DNA from: an uncultured Christensenella sp.
Lineage (GTDB): Bacteria > Bacillota > Clostridia > Christensenellales > Pumilibacteraceae
Reading direction: 5' to 3'
DNA length: 64,000 nt
Assembly: GCA_949948895.1 (NCBI GenBank)
Contig: CATLHE010000003.1
Coordinates: 62,001 to 126,000 of the forward strand
Under the pieces are notes generated by a model, which was not told where the DNA came from, did not search any database, and worked only from the letters and a program-made list of their open reading frames with translations. The position numbers and the translations under genes were made by a program. Each line of letters opens with the position of its first letter. The stretch's first letter is position 1. Positions 9,535-18,307 of the stretch are shown in pieces.

Positions 9535-9730
9535 CATACTTATTAAGTTTGAAAACCGATTTATCGGATTTGTTTCGGCATATGTTACCGCGAATAAACC
9601 CTTTACGGGCGCTTTTTTCGTAGTAGGAATGCGCGGTATTACAAACAATTACGTACCCACTTTACAAGACTAAAATAGTTATCGCAAAGCCCGCCGCGAA
9701 TCCGCGGCATTCCACTCGTTTGTAGCAAAG

Positions 9731-9765
9731 AAACCTAAAACGAACCGCAGAGTTTTAGGTTTTTT
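9731..9765 (+). repeat. Second copy of the tRNA-Ile terminator
   Basis: AAACCTAAAACGAACCGCAgaGTTTTAGGTTTTTTGTTTGCC, near identical to 6541-6581. Confidence 0.8.
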
Positions 9766-9883
9766 GTTTGCCTTTTAAAAAGATTTGATTTCTGCTGCGC
9801 CCCGTGGTATTATATTATCAATCGGGCGGCGAGTGCGAGTTCGGTTTATTCAATGACACACAAAGATATAAAGGCGGTGAGAT

Positions 9884-10615
9884 ATGGAATTTACAAATAT
9901 TGACACTTTGGCAAAGCAACTCGCGGCAAAGCGTCCGTTTACTGCGGCGGAGCTTAAACGGCTGCGCGACGAGTTCATTGTAGAAAACACATATAACAGC
10001 AACGCAATAGAGGGCAATACCTTAACGCTCCGCGAAACCGCGCTTGTATTAGAGGGCGTTACGATAGGCGAAAAACCGTTAAAATACCATTTGGAAGCTA
10101 TCGGACATAAAGAAGCGTTCGAGTATGTCTATGAGCTTGCCGACCGAAATACGGAGCTGTCGGAGCGCGTTATAAAAGACTTACACGCGCTTGTGCTTAT
10201 GAACGACCGCGAAAACAAGGGTAAATATCGGAGCGTGCAGGTGCAAATACTCGGCGCAAACCATACACCGCCGCCGCCATATCTCGTGGCGGAACGACTC
10301 GCGGATCTTATGGTCGACTATGCCGCTGTGAAAGCAAGCAAGCACATAATCGAAGCGGTTGCCGAATTTCACTTGCGGTTTGAGGGCGTTCACCCGTTTA
10401 TAGACGGCAACGGACGCACGGGGAGGCTTATTCTCAATCTCGAACTTATCAAATCGGGATTACTGCCGATAAACGTTAAATTTACCGATCGTCGCCGTTA
10501 TTATGACTGCTTCGACGCTTATTACGGTGAACAAAAGACGGTTGTGCCGCTTGCCGAACTCATAGCAGAATATGAGATAGCGGAACTTCAAAAACGTCTC
10601 GATATATTGGAGTGA
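9884..10615 (+). CDS. Fic family protein with N-terminal inhibitory motif
   Basis: HPFIDGNGRTGRLILN Fic core; NTYNSNAIEGNTLTLRE matches [S/T]xxxE[G/N]. Confidence 0.93.
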   Translation: MEFTNIDTLAKQLAAKRPFTAAELKRLRDEFIVENTYNSNAIEGNTLTLRETALVLEGVTIGEKPLKYHLEAIGHKEAFEYVYELADRNTELSERVIKDLHALVLMNDRENKGKYRSVQVQILGANHTPPPPYLVAERLADLMVDYAAVKASKHIIEAVAEFHLRFEGVHPFIDGNGRTGRLILNLELIKSGLLPINVKFTDRRRYYDCFDAYYGEQKTVVPLAELIAEYEIAELQKRLDILE

Positions 10616-10827
10616 GTATGACAGAAAGGGCTGAAACAGTTGCAATTTATAAAATATGCCTTTCTGTTTTGCAATTACGATTGTTTTTTATAAGTCACAT
10701 CTTTGTTATGTTTTAGCGTTATTTAAATGTAATTGCAACGTTGTTCTTATGAAAAACGGTTATGCTGTTATAAAAATACTAAAAAATTGTATTATAAGTG
10801 CGTTTATTTTAAATATTTATATTATTG

Positions 10828-10856
10828 TTGATTGTATCGATATATTGTGTTATAAT
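10828..10856 (+). promoter_or_regulatory. Promoter of HIT gene
   Basis: TTGATT-17-TATAAT, ATG 6 nt downstream. Confidence 0.75.
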
Positions 10857-10862
10857 TTACGT

Positions 10863-11327
10863 ATGTGTTTGATATGCGACAGAATAAAAATGATTGAGGA
10901 CGGCGTCAATCCGTATTTTGTAAAGGAACTGAAAACGGGTTACGTCGTTATAGGCGACCACCAGCATTTTAAGGGTTATACACTGTTTTTATGCAAACAG
11001 CACGAGACCGAACTATTCGAACTTGACATGGCGGAGCGAACGTTGTTCCTGCAAGAAATGACGGTCGTAGCGCAAGCTGTGAAAAACGCGTTCGGCGCGC
11101 AAAAGATAAATTACGAACTTTTAGGCATGGGTGACAGCCACATGCATTGGCATTTGTTCCCGCGTGCTTTCGGCGATCTCGGCGAGTACGGCGTAAACGG
11201 CAACGGTCCGGTATGGTGGTATCCGAAAGACAAGTTTTACGACGACAACGTTCGTCCGTCGGACGACGAACTTAAAAATATGAAAAAAGCGTTGCTCGCC
11301 GAGCTCGATGCGCTTTGCTCCGAGTGA
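10863..11327 (+). CDS. HIT (histidine triad) family protein
   Basis: CLICDRI ... SHMHWHLFPR HxHxH triad. Confidence 0.88.
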   Translation: MCLICDRIKMIEDGVNPYFVKELKTGYVVIGDHQHFKGYTLFLCKQHETELFELDMAERTLFLQEMTVVAQAVKNAFGAQKINYELLGMGDSHMHWHLFPRAFGDLGEYGVNGNGPVWWYPKDKFYDDNVRPSDDELKNMKKALLAELDALCSE

Positions 11328-11360
11328 GAATAACGTATCGCGAGGAGGGGGAATTTTTAA

Positions 11361-12071
11361 GTGGAATTTTTATTGGAAATTCTTTTGACGCTCATAGTCG
11401 AGCCTATCATGTATTTGTTAGTGTCGCCATTAGAAGATATGGGACAAGAAATGGAGTTGAAAAAAGTCCCGAAGGGCAAGCGCGTTGCGATTTATGCGCT
11501 CATTGCAATTTTCATTATACTTATCGTAGGCGCGTTTATCGGACTTATAATTGGTATCGCCATGCTCGCTACGGGCAAGGACGAAATCGAAAAAAGGGTA
11601 GGCGGTATCATTCTCGGCATAAGCATTGCCGTACTTATCGCATACGGTATTTTCGTAGTGATAATGCTCAACGTAAAAAAGCGGCATGCGCGCCATAAGA
11701 GTAGGTTAGATAAAAAAGCAGAAAGCGAGCGTCCCGACAGAACGGCGCTCAGGCGCATAGTGCACGTTGTCGTAGACCGTCCGCTCGGGTCTATTCATCC
11801 CGAGCACTCCGACGTCATCTACGGCGTGAACTACGGGTTTGTGCCCGACGTTATCGGCGGCGACGGCGCGGCGCAAGACGCATACATACTCGGCGTGGAC
11901 GAGCCCGTAAGCGAGTTTGACGGCGTTGTAATAGCCATTATCCACCGTCGCGACGACGAAGAAGATAAGTGGGTGGTCGCGCCGCGCGGCGTCGAGATCA
12001 CCGACGACGAGATAGTAGCAAAGACGGATTTTCAAGAAAGGCTATTCGATACGGAGATCGTCAGACGATAA
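11361..12071 (+). CDS. Two-TM N-terminal domain fused to an inorganic pyrophosphatase-like domain
   Basis: LGSIHPEHSDVIYGVNYGFVPDVIGGDGAAQDAYILGVDEPV; upstream ALIAIFIILIVGAFIGLIIGIAMLA and IAVLIAYGIFVVIMLNV. Confidence 0.75.
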   Translation: MEFLLEILLTLIVEPIMYLLVSPLEDMGQEMELKKVPKGKRVAIYALIAIFIILIVGAFIGLIIGIAMLATGKDEIEKRVGGIILGISIAVLIAYGIFVVIMLNVKKRHARHKSRLDKKAESERPDRTALRRIVHVVVDRPLGSIHPEHSDVIYGVNYGFVPDVIGGDGAAQDAYILGVDEPVSEFDGVVIAIIHRRDDEEDKWVVAPRGVEITDDEIVAKTDFQERLFDTEIVRR

Positions 12072-12097
12072 TCCGCAGCGCTTGTAAAGGGGGCGTG

Positions 12098-12355
12098 ATG
12101 AAAAATAACAAATCGGCAAATAACGGGTTAGCGACAAACGCATGCGGTGTATCCAAAAGCGACGCGTTCGACGAAAACGTGTGCGCCGTCGCATCCGAAG
12201 TCGAAAAACTGAACGCGTTGTACTCGACTGTTTGCGCGCACGCTGCCGTTGCGCGCAAGATGCTTTCCGACCGCGGCATAAAGAGTAAGATCGGGTTTTA
12301 TAACAATCATGCGATAGCTATACCCGATACCAACCCCAAGCGAACACATTTGTAG
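12098..12355 (+). CDS. Hypothetical protein, possibly 5' half of a disrupted gene
   Basis: SD GTAAAGGGGGCGTG-ATG; ORF ends inside an inverted-repeat element. Confidence 0.5.
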   Translation: MKNNKSANNGLATNACGVSKSDAFDENVCAVASEVEKLNALYSTVCAHAAVARKMLSDRGIKSKIGFYNNHAIAIPDTNPKRTHL

Positions 12356-12600
12356 GGGCAAATTGCGTGTTATAGTGCGTCAAAGCCCTTACATAGCCGA
12401 CTCGAGGCTTATGTTGCGGACTTTTCCTTCTCTAACGCACAATTTGCGCCCTAAAAATGCAAGCTTTTAAGACAGCGCTTTTCGAGATATTTGTTGACTT
12501 GTCGAGTGAGTCGTAGCTTGGAGCTACGGTGAATGAGAGAAGGCGAGAAAGAGCCGAAAAGGCGCGTCTTAAAAGTGTTCTGTTGGGGTTGGCATCGGGT
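12322..12600. mobile_element. MITE-like element with nested inverted repeats (candidate)
   Basis: Outer arms ACCCGATACCAACCCCAAGCGAACAC / GTGTTCTGTTGGGGTTGGCATCGGGT plus two internal inverted repeats. Confidence 0.5.
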
Positions 12601-12613
12601 GGTCGCCGGGTAT

Positions 12614-12961
12614 ATGAACGAAGTTTACCCTATACCCGTTATAACCGCTGCGATCGGCGGAGTTGCGATAGACGTGGGGTTCGATCTCGTAAAGCGCAAC
12701 GGCAATATCGGATTTATCGAGCTTGCCGTTGATAGATCGGTGCTCGCGGTGTTTGATTTTACCAAGCTTAGCGGCATGTCTTTTGCGATATATGGCGTGG
12801 AAGAGTATCTGACGGATTATTGGTCGGGCGACGTTCGGGAAATGCAAAAACGAATAGCGGCATCTGCCGAGACCAAATTCCATATTGGAATGGAGTTTGG
12901 CGACATGCGTGAGCTTCAAAGCATATTCGATATTTTTATGAATATCGGTATCGCGGGATAA
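12614..12961 (+). CDS. Hypothetical protein, possibly 3' half of a disrupted gene
   Basis: MNEVYPIPVITAAIGGVAIDVGFDL..., same reading frame as 12098-12355. Confidence 0.45.
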   Translation: MNEVYPIPVITAAIGGVAIDVGFDLVKRNGNIGFIELAVDRSVLAVFDFTKLSGMSFAIYGVEEYLTDYWSGDVREMQKRIAASAETKFHIGMEFGDMRELQSIFDIFMNIGIAG

Positions 12962-12992
12962 CATATACGGAACGAATATCTAATTAAAAAAC

Positions 12993-13020
12993 AAAGCGGG
13001 ATATCGATTATCCCGCTTTT
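12993..13020. terminator. Bidirectional terminator
   Basis: AAAGCGGGATATCGATTATCCCGCTTTT between convergent genes. Confidence 0.75.
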
Positions 13021-13026
13021 ACCGTA

Positions 13027-13353
13027 TTATAAACTGTTTTTATATTGAACGCCCCATGTTTCCATCGCATCCCAAATAGGTCGTAACGATTTGCCGAGAT
13101 CGGAAAGCGAATACTCTACGCGCGGCGGTACTTCCGCAAAAACTTCTCTGTCGATTAGTCCGTCGTTTTCAAGCGCTCTTAAGTTATCCGTCAACACTTT
13201 TTTGCTTATGGCGGGAATGGTTTTTGAAAAGTCGGAAAACCGCTGTTTCCCGTTGTAGATCAGGTTACGGATAATAAGCATTTTCCACTTGTTGCCGATT
13301 AGTTGCACGGTCGTGGCGACGGGGCACTCGGGCAATTCTTCTTTGGTCAGCAT
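13027..13353 (-). CDS. HxlR family winged-helix regulator
   Basis: CPVATTVQLIGNKWKMLIIRNLIYNGKQRFSDFSKTIPAISKKVLTDNLRALE. Confidence 0.93.
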   Translation of the reverse strand: MLTKEELPECPVATTVQLIGNKWKMLIIRNLIYNGKQRFSDFSKTIPAISKKVLTDNLRALENDGLIDREVFAEVPPRVEYSLSDLGKSLRPIWDAMETWGVQYKNSL

Positions 13354-13522
13354 AAGAACACCTTTTATAATTTTTGTTTATTGTATCAAACCCTATCGTA
13401 AAAGTCAATAGTTCAAAAAAGAAACCTTGTTACTTTTTTATTATCGGGTAATAGAAAAGTAACTCTTTTGATTTGAAAGAAATACCGAGCTATAATGCGG
13501 TCACAATTAGGAGGCAAGAGCC

Positions 13523-13879
13523 ATGAAAAATTACAAGATGACTAGTGTTAAAAACGAAGCTCGTGCGGAACTGCACGATGCGCTCGGTCTTACGGGAGCC
13601 GAAATAAGCATAAATTGCTTACCTATGGGCGCAAGCGTGCCGTTCGAGCATTCTCATAAGCAGAACGAAGAGATATACGCTATCTTGGAAGGCGCGGGCA
13701 GAGCGGTCATAGACGGCGAATGCGTCGAGCTTAAAGCAGGGGATTGGCTCAAAATCGAGCCTTCGGCTAAACGTCGGTTTTTTGCCGCGAACGACAGAGC
13801 TATCAAATATATTTGCATACAGGTCAAATCGAATTCGTTGGAGGAGTATACGACAGGCGACGCGGTAATAGAGCAGTAA
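13523..13879 (+). CDS. Cupin domain protein
   Basis: VPFEHSHKQNEEIYAILEGAGRAVIDGECVELKAGDWLKI; SD AGGAGG. Confidence 0.9.
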   Translation: MKNYKMTSVKNEARAELHDALGLTGAEISINCLPMGASVPFEHSHKQNEEIYAILEGAGRAVIDGECVELKAGDWLKIEPSAKRRFFAANDRAIKYICIQVKSNSLEEYTTGDAVIEQ

Positions 13880-13910
13880 ACGTACGTCGCGAGCCGACTG
13901 ATTCGCTATT

Positions 13911-14666
13911 GTGAGTATGAAAGCGTTAGACCGATTGATAGAGATACTATGCGCCGAGCGCGGGGAGATACCGCCCCGATTGTCGGAAGAGCAAAAGCCC
14001 GAGTATTTCCGCGCGCTTCTAAACGTTCGTATGCCGTCGCCCGTGACCGACGAGTTTATCGGCTTGCAAGACGAATACTTGTCCGGGCTTGTAAAAGAGC
14101 GCGGTGTAGTCGATATAAACGATTTTACGTATAACAACGGCATAGCGCTCCGGCAGGGCGATATAATAAGGCTCAATGCCGACGCCGTCGTTAACGCGTG
14201 CAATTCCGAGCTCTTGGGCTGTTTCAGACCGCTGCACGACTGTATAGACAACCGTATCCATTCTTTTGCGGGCGTGCAAGTGCGGCTCGATTGCAATGCT
14301 ATGATGAACGGCGGCAAAGAGCCTAACGGACAGGTCAAAGTTACGCGCGCCTATAATCTTCCGAGCAGTTATATTTTTCATACCGTCGGACCGATAGTGT
14401 ACGGCAAAGTTACCAAACAAAACGAAGCCGACTTAAAAAACTGCTATCTCGCGTGCCTGAACAAAGCCGAAGAAATGCGACTGAAAAGTATAGCGTTTTG
14501 CTGTATTTCCACAGGCGTATACGGTTATCCCAAAGGCGAGGCGTGCGCGCTCGCAGTCAAAACCGTAAGAGATTGGCGTATGCGCAACGAGTGTGATCTG
14601 AAAATTATTTTCGACGTTTTTACGGACGAAGACAGGCGGTATTATGAACGAGAACTCGATAGATAA
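13911..14666 (+). CDS. Zinc-dependent-type macrodomain ADP-ribosyl hydrolase
   Basis: GDIIRLNADAVVNACNSELLGCFRPLHDCIDNRIHS... CISTGVYGYPKGEACALAV. Confidence 0.9.
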   Translation: MSMKALDRLIEILCAERGEIPPRLSEEQKPEYFRALLNVRMPSPVTDEFIGLQDEYLSGLVKERGVVDINDFTYNNGIALRQGDIIRLNADAVVNACNSELLGCFRPLHDCIDNRIHSFAGVQVRLDCNAMMNGGKEPNGQVKVTRAYNLPSSYIFHTVGPIVYGKVTKQNEADLKNCYLACLNKAEEMRLKSIAFCCISTGVYGYPKGEACALAVKTVRDWRMRNECDLKIIFDVFTDEDRRYYERELDR

Positions 14667-15489
14667 GCTGAGAGAACATATACAAAACGCCGACGCCGTA
14701 CTGATAGGCGCGGGCGCGGGGCTGTCTTCGTCGGCGGGGCTCACGTATAGCGGCGACCGCTTTTATAAATACTTTTCCGACTTTCACGAAAAGTACGGCA
14801 TTGGCGATATGTATACGGGCGGGTTTTATCCTTTTTCGAGTTTGGAAGAATATTGGGCGTGGTGGTCGCGGCACATAATGTGCAATCGCTATGAGCAACC
14901 GCCGCTTACGGTTTATACCGAATTGCTGTCGCTCGTGCGCGATAAAAACTATTTCGTGATAACGACAAACGTCGACCACTGTTTTCGGCGCGTCGGGTTT
15001 GACAAGACTCGGCTATTCTACACGCAAGGCGATTACGGGCTTTTTCAATGCTCTACTCCGTGCCATAGCAAAACTTACGACAACGAAGAAGTCGTAAGGC
15101 GCATGGCGGCGGAGCAAAGCGACATGAAGATTCCGACCGAACTTATACCGCGCTGTCCCAAGTGCGGCAAACCTATGACCGTCAATTTGAGAGTGGACGA
15201 TACGTTCGTGCAAGACGACGGCTGGTATGTCGCGAAAAGGCGTTACGATAAATTCTTGCGAGATTACGGAAACAGCCGCATATTGCTTTTGGAGCTGGGC
15301 GTGGGTTGCAACACTCCCGTCATTATCAAATACCCGTTTTGGCGCATGGCGTTAAACAACGACAAAGCGACTTATGTGTGCGTCAACAGCGGCGAAGCTT
15401 TTGCCCCGCGAGAAATAGAACATCGGTCGATATGCATAAACGGCGATATAGGCGAGACTGTCCTAAACATGATAAAAGGCGCGGCTTGA
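14644..15489 (+). CDS. Class M sirtuin (SirTM), protein ADP-ribosyltransferase type
   Basis: GAGAGLSSSAGLTYSG, TTNVDHCFRRVGFDKTRLFYTQGDYGLFQC, CPKCGKP; overlaps the macrodomain gene by 23 bp. Confidence 0.9.
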   Translation: MNENSIDKLREHIQNADAVLIGAGAGLSSSAGLTYSGDRFYKYFSDFHEKYGIGDMYTGGFYPFSSLEEYWAWWSRHIMCNRYEQPPLTVYTELLSLVRDKNYFVITTNVDHCFRRVGFDKTRLFYTQGDYGLFQCSTPCHSKTYDNEEVVRRMAAEQSDMKIPTELIPRCPKCGKPMTVNLRVDDTFVQDDGWYVAKRRYDKFLRDYGNSRILLLELGVGCNTPVIIKYPFWRMALNNDKATYVCVNSGEAFAPREIEHRSICINGDIGETVLNMIKGAA

Positions 15490-15503
15490 AGTCGCGCCTT
15501 TTA
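15474..15503. terminator. Terminator
   Basis: AAAAGGCGCGgcttgaagtCGCGCCTTTT. Confidence 0.75.
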
Positions 15504-15567
15504 TGCTGTCCGTGTGATTTATGTCTTAATCGGTCAATGGTTTACAACACAATTATCGTGTTCGTTA

Positions 15568-16803
15568 TCAATCGAAGTCTTTCGTGAAGTTGCCGTTTTC
15601 AAAGACCTTTATCGTCTTGCCGTCGGCGGTCTCCGCGGTTATTTGAAGATCGCGCGTTCCCACCATGAAGTCTACGTGTACGTCCGACTCGTTAAGCCCT
15701 ACTTCTTTCATCTGCGCTTCGGTCATGGCGTCGCCGCCTTTGACGCATGTGGGGTAGGCTTTGCCTATAGCAAAATGACAGCTCGCGTTCTCGTCGAAAA
15801 GCGTTTCGTAAAACAGCGTGCCGAGGTTGCTTATGGGCGAGTCGAAAGGCACTAAGGCGATCTCTCCGAAGCTCTTTGCGCCCTCGTCCGTCTCTATAAT
15901 GCCTTTAAGCACGTCTCTATTGGTCTTTGCGTCGTACTCGACTATTTTGCCGTCTTTGAGTTTGAGCGAGATACCGTCGATTATTTTGCCGCTGTAACTG
16001 AGCGGCATGGACGCTTTTACCGTGCCGTTTATGTTGCGGCAGTCGGGTGCGGAAAACACTTCCTCGCTGGGCATATTGGCGTTGAACGGTTCGCCGTTGC
16101 ACTCTTCCGAGCCGCCCGCAAACACATAGCCCTCGGGCATGCCGACGGTAACGTCTGTGCCGAGCGAGTTTTTATACCGGAACGATCTTATCTTTGCGGC
16201 ATTGAGTTTTTCGCAGCGACTGTGAAGTTTTTGCGCGTGACGTTTCCATTCGGCTACGGGATCGGCGCAGTCGGCGCGCGTCGTTTTTGCTATATACTCA
16301 CCGAGCTTATCATACGCTTCGTCCTCGCCGAGGTCGGGGAATACTTTTTTCGCCCACTCGCGTTCGGGGTATGCGATTATCGTCCACTTGACTTTATTGG
16401 ACATGGCGTATTGGTAGTATGTCTTTTTGCCCTTCATGTCCGCAGTGCGCGACGCGGTGAGCTTGGCGGGGTCGGCGTGTTTGAGCGCGTCGGGGTTTTC
16501 GCTTATGATCGCGATATAGCATCCGCCGTTTTCTGCGAAGTAGTTGACGCCGTCGTAAATAAACTGTGGCTTATGCGTGAGCGTGTCCGTCGATTGATAC
16601 TCGAAGTCGAGAGCTTCGAGCGCGTCGTCTCTGTACTCGACGTATACGCGCTTTGCGCCGCGCTCGTATGCGTACTTTGCGACCCGTCTTGCGAGCGGCG
16701 CGGCATGCACCGTTGTGCGGACCATTACTTCTTCGCCCGGTTTTACGCTAACGCCGCTCTCTACGGCGAGCCTTGCGAGATTGTCAAGATACTGTTCTTT
16801 CAT
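15568..16803 (-). CDS. M29 family aminopeptidase
   Basis: NLARLAVESGVSVKPGEEVMVRT, EECNGEPFNANMPSEEVFSAPDC, NLGTLFYETLFDENASCHFAIG. Confidence 0.9.
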   Translation of the reverse strand: MKEQYLDNLARLAVESGVSVKPGEEVMVRTTVHAAPLARRVAKYAYERGAKRVYVEYRDDALEALDFEYQSTDTLTHKPQFIYDGVNYFAENGGCYIAIISENPDALKHADPAKLTASRTADMKGKKTYYQYAMSNKVKWTIIAYPEREWAKKVFPDLGEDEAYDKLGEYIAKTTRADCADPVAEWKRHAQKLHSRCEKLNAAKIRSFRYKNSLGTDVTVGMPEGYVFAGGSEECNGEPFNANMPSEEVFSAPDCRNINGTVKASMPLSYSGKIIDGISLKLKDGKIVEYDAKTNRDVLKGIIETDEGAKSFGEIALVPFDSPISNLGTLFYETLFDENASCHFAIGKAYPTCVKGGDAMTEAQMKEVGLNESDVHVDFMVGTRDLQITAETADGKTIKVFENGNFTKDFD

Positions 16804-16819
16804 GTTTCCTCCGATTGAT

Positions 16820-17362
16820 TTATTTTATAGATACGACTGCGGGAAAGTCCTTGACCGTAAGCCTGAGCACCGCCTCGCAGCCGAGGTCGGGGTAGGCTAC
16901 GGGCTCCGCTTTTACCACGCACGATTTGTACAATGCCGCCGCGCCGCCTATCGCGGAAAAGTATACTGCGCCGCGGGCTTTGATCGCCGTTATCACTTCG
17001 TCGCTTCTCACGCCTTTGCCTATCATGACTTTGAGTCCGTTCTCGATGAAAAGCGGCGTATACGCGTCCATGCGCCCGCTAGTAGTAGGACCGCAACTGC
17101 CTATTATCTCGCCGTCGCGCGCGGGCGTCGGACCGCAGTAGTATATAGCCGCGCCGTCCAAGTCGAACGGCAGCGCTTCGTTATGTTCTATCGCAAGAGC
17201 CATGCGCTTATGCGCTTGGTCGCGCGCCGTGTACACCGTGCCGTTGAGGTAAACGACGTCTCCGACGTTAAGGTTTTTTATATCCGCGGGCGTGGGCGGA
17301 AGATCTATATGCTTTGCGTTTTCTATCAAAATTTCACCGTCCCGTGCCTGACGCTGTGGCAT
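16820..17362 (-). CDS. Class I fumarate hydratase, beta (C-terminal) subunit
   Basis: YCGPTPARDGEIIGSCGPTTSGRMDAYTP...GVRSDEVITAIKARGAVYFSAIGGAAAL. Confidence 0.93.
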   Translation of the reverse strand: MPQRQARDGEILIENAKHIDLPPTPADIKNLNVGDVVYLNGTVYTARDQAHKRMALAIEHNEALPFDLDGAAIYYCGPTPARDGEIIGSCGPTTSGRMDAYTPLFIENGLKVMIGKGVRSDEVITAIKARGAVYFSAIGGAAALYKSCVVKAEPVAYPDLGCEAVLRLTVKDFPAVVSIK

Positions 17363-18147
17363 TGAAGATTGACGGCGACGGGCAGCATGCCTATATGCGT
17401 AGGGCAGACTTCCGCGTTTACCGCGAGCGCGGTGGTCTTGCCGCCGAGCGCCGCTACGCCTATGCCGAGCGCGTTTATTCTTTTTAACAGCTCGATTTCG
17501 AGCGACTTTACGTCTTCTCTTTCGTTATGCGCGCCGAGCGGACGCAAGAGCGCTTTTTTTGCGAGCGCGCACGCCGTCTCGCTCACGCCGCCTATGCCCA
17601 CGCCCACTACGAGCGGCGGGCACGCGTTGCGCCCTCCCGCTTCCACCGCGGCGACTACGGAGCGGATTATGCCGTCCCTGCCGTCGGCGGGCGTAAGCAT
17701 GTAAAGCTTGGTCATGTTCTCGCTGCCTGCGCCCTTAGCCAAAAACGAGATCTCGAGCACGTCGCCTTTTACAAGCTCCGTCTCGATAATGGGCGGAGTG
17801 TTGTCGCCGCTGTTGAGACGCGTTAATGGGTCCGCGACCGACTTTCGCGCGTCGGCGTATGCGTCGCGCGTCGCGAGCTCTATGGCTTCGCGCAGACCGT
17901 CGCAAAACACGCCGTCGCCGAGCTTTACGAAAAACACAGCCTGACCTGTGTCTTGACAGCAGAACGCGTTTGTCGTTTCTGCGATAACGTTGTTTTCTGC
18001 GATAAGCTTAGCCGCAGCGAGCGCCGCGGGCGTGTCGCCCACGAGAGAACTCAGCTTTTTCGTCACTTCTCTGTCGGGAACTACGAGACAGGTTTTTATG
18101 AGCGCCGTCAAACGCCGTCGTATTTCGCTTGCTGATATCGTTTTCAT
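17326..18147 (-). CDS. Class I fumarate hydratase, alpha (N-terminal) subunit
   Basis: CQDTGQAVFFVKLG, AKGAGSENMTKLYMLTPADG, CPPLVVGVGIGG; start at MKTISASEIRR. Confidence 0.93.
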   Translation of the reverse strand: MKTISASEIRRRLTALIKTCLVVPDREVTKKLSSLVGDTPAALAAAKLIAENNVIAETTNAFCCQDTGQAVFFVKLGDGVFCDGLREAIELATRDAYADARKSVADPLTRLNSGDNTPPIIETELVKGDVLEISFLAKGAGSENMTKLYMLTPADGRDGIIRSVVAAVEAGGRNACPPLVVGVGIGGVSETACALAKKALLRPLGAHNEREDVKSLEIELLKRINALGIGVAALGGKTTALAVNAEVCPTHIGMLPVAVNLQCHSVRHGTVKF

Positions 18148-18153
18148 ATACGG

Positions 18154-18159
18154 ATTATA
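18154..18159 (-). promoter_or_regulatory. -10 box 6 nt upstream of fumarase alpha ATG
   Basis: Minus strand TTGCTA-18-TATAAT-CCGTAT-ATG. Confidence 0.6.
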
Positions 18160-18307
18160 CCACGCGCGACGAAGCGATAGCAAGTGATTCGCGGGAGCAG
18201 ACAAAATATTGCGGTAAATCTTTGGGGCTTTTCGGGCATAAACGCCTGCAATTGTCTACTCCCAAATCACTTGCTTTTGGAGTTTTTTAATGATACAATA
18301 GTTTGGT

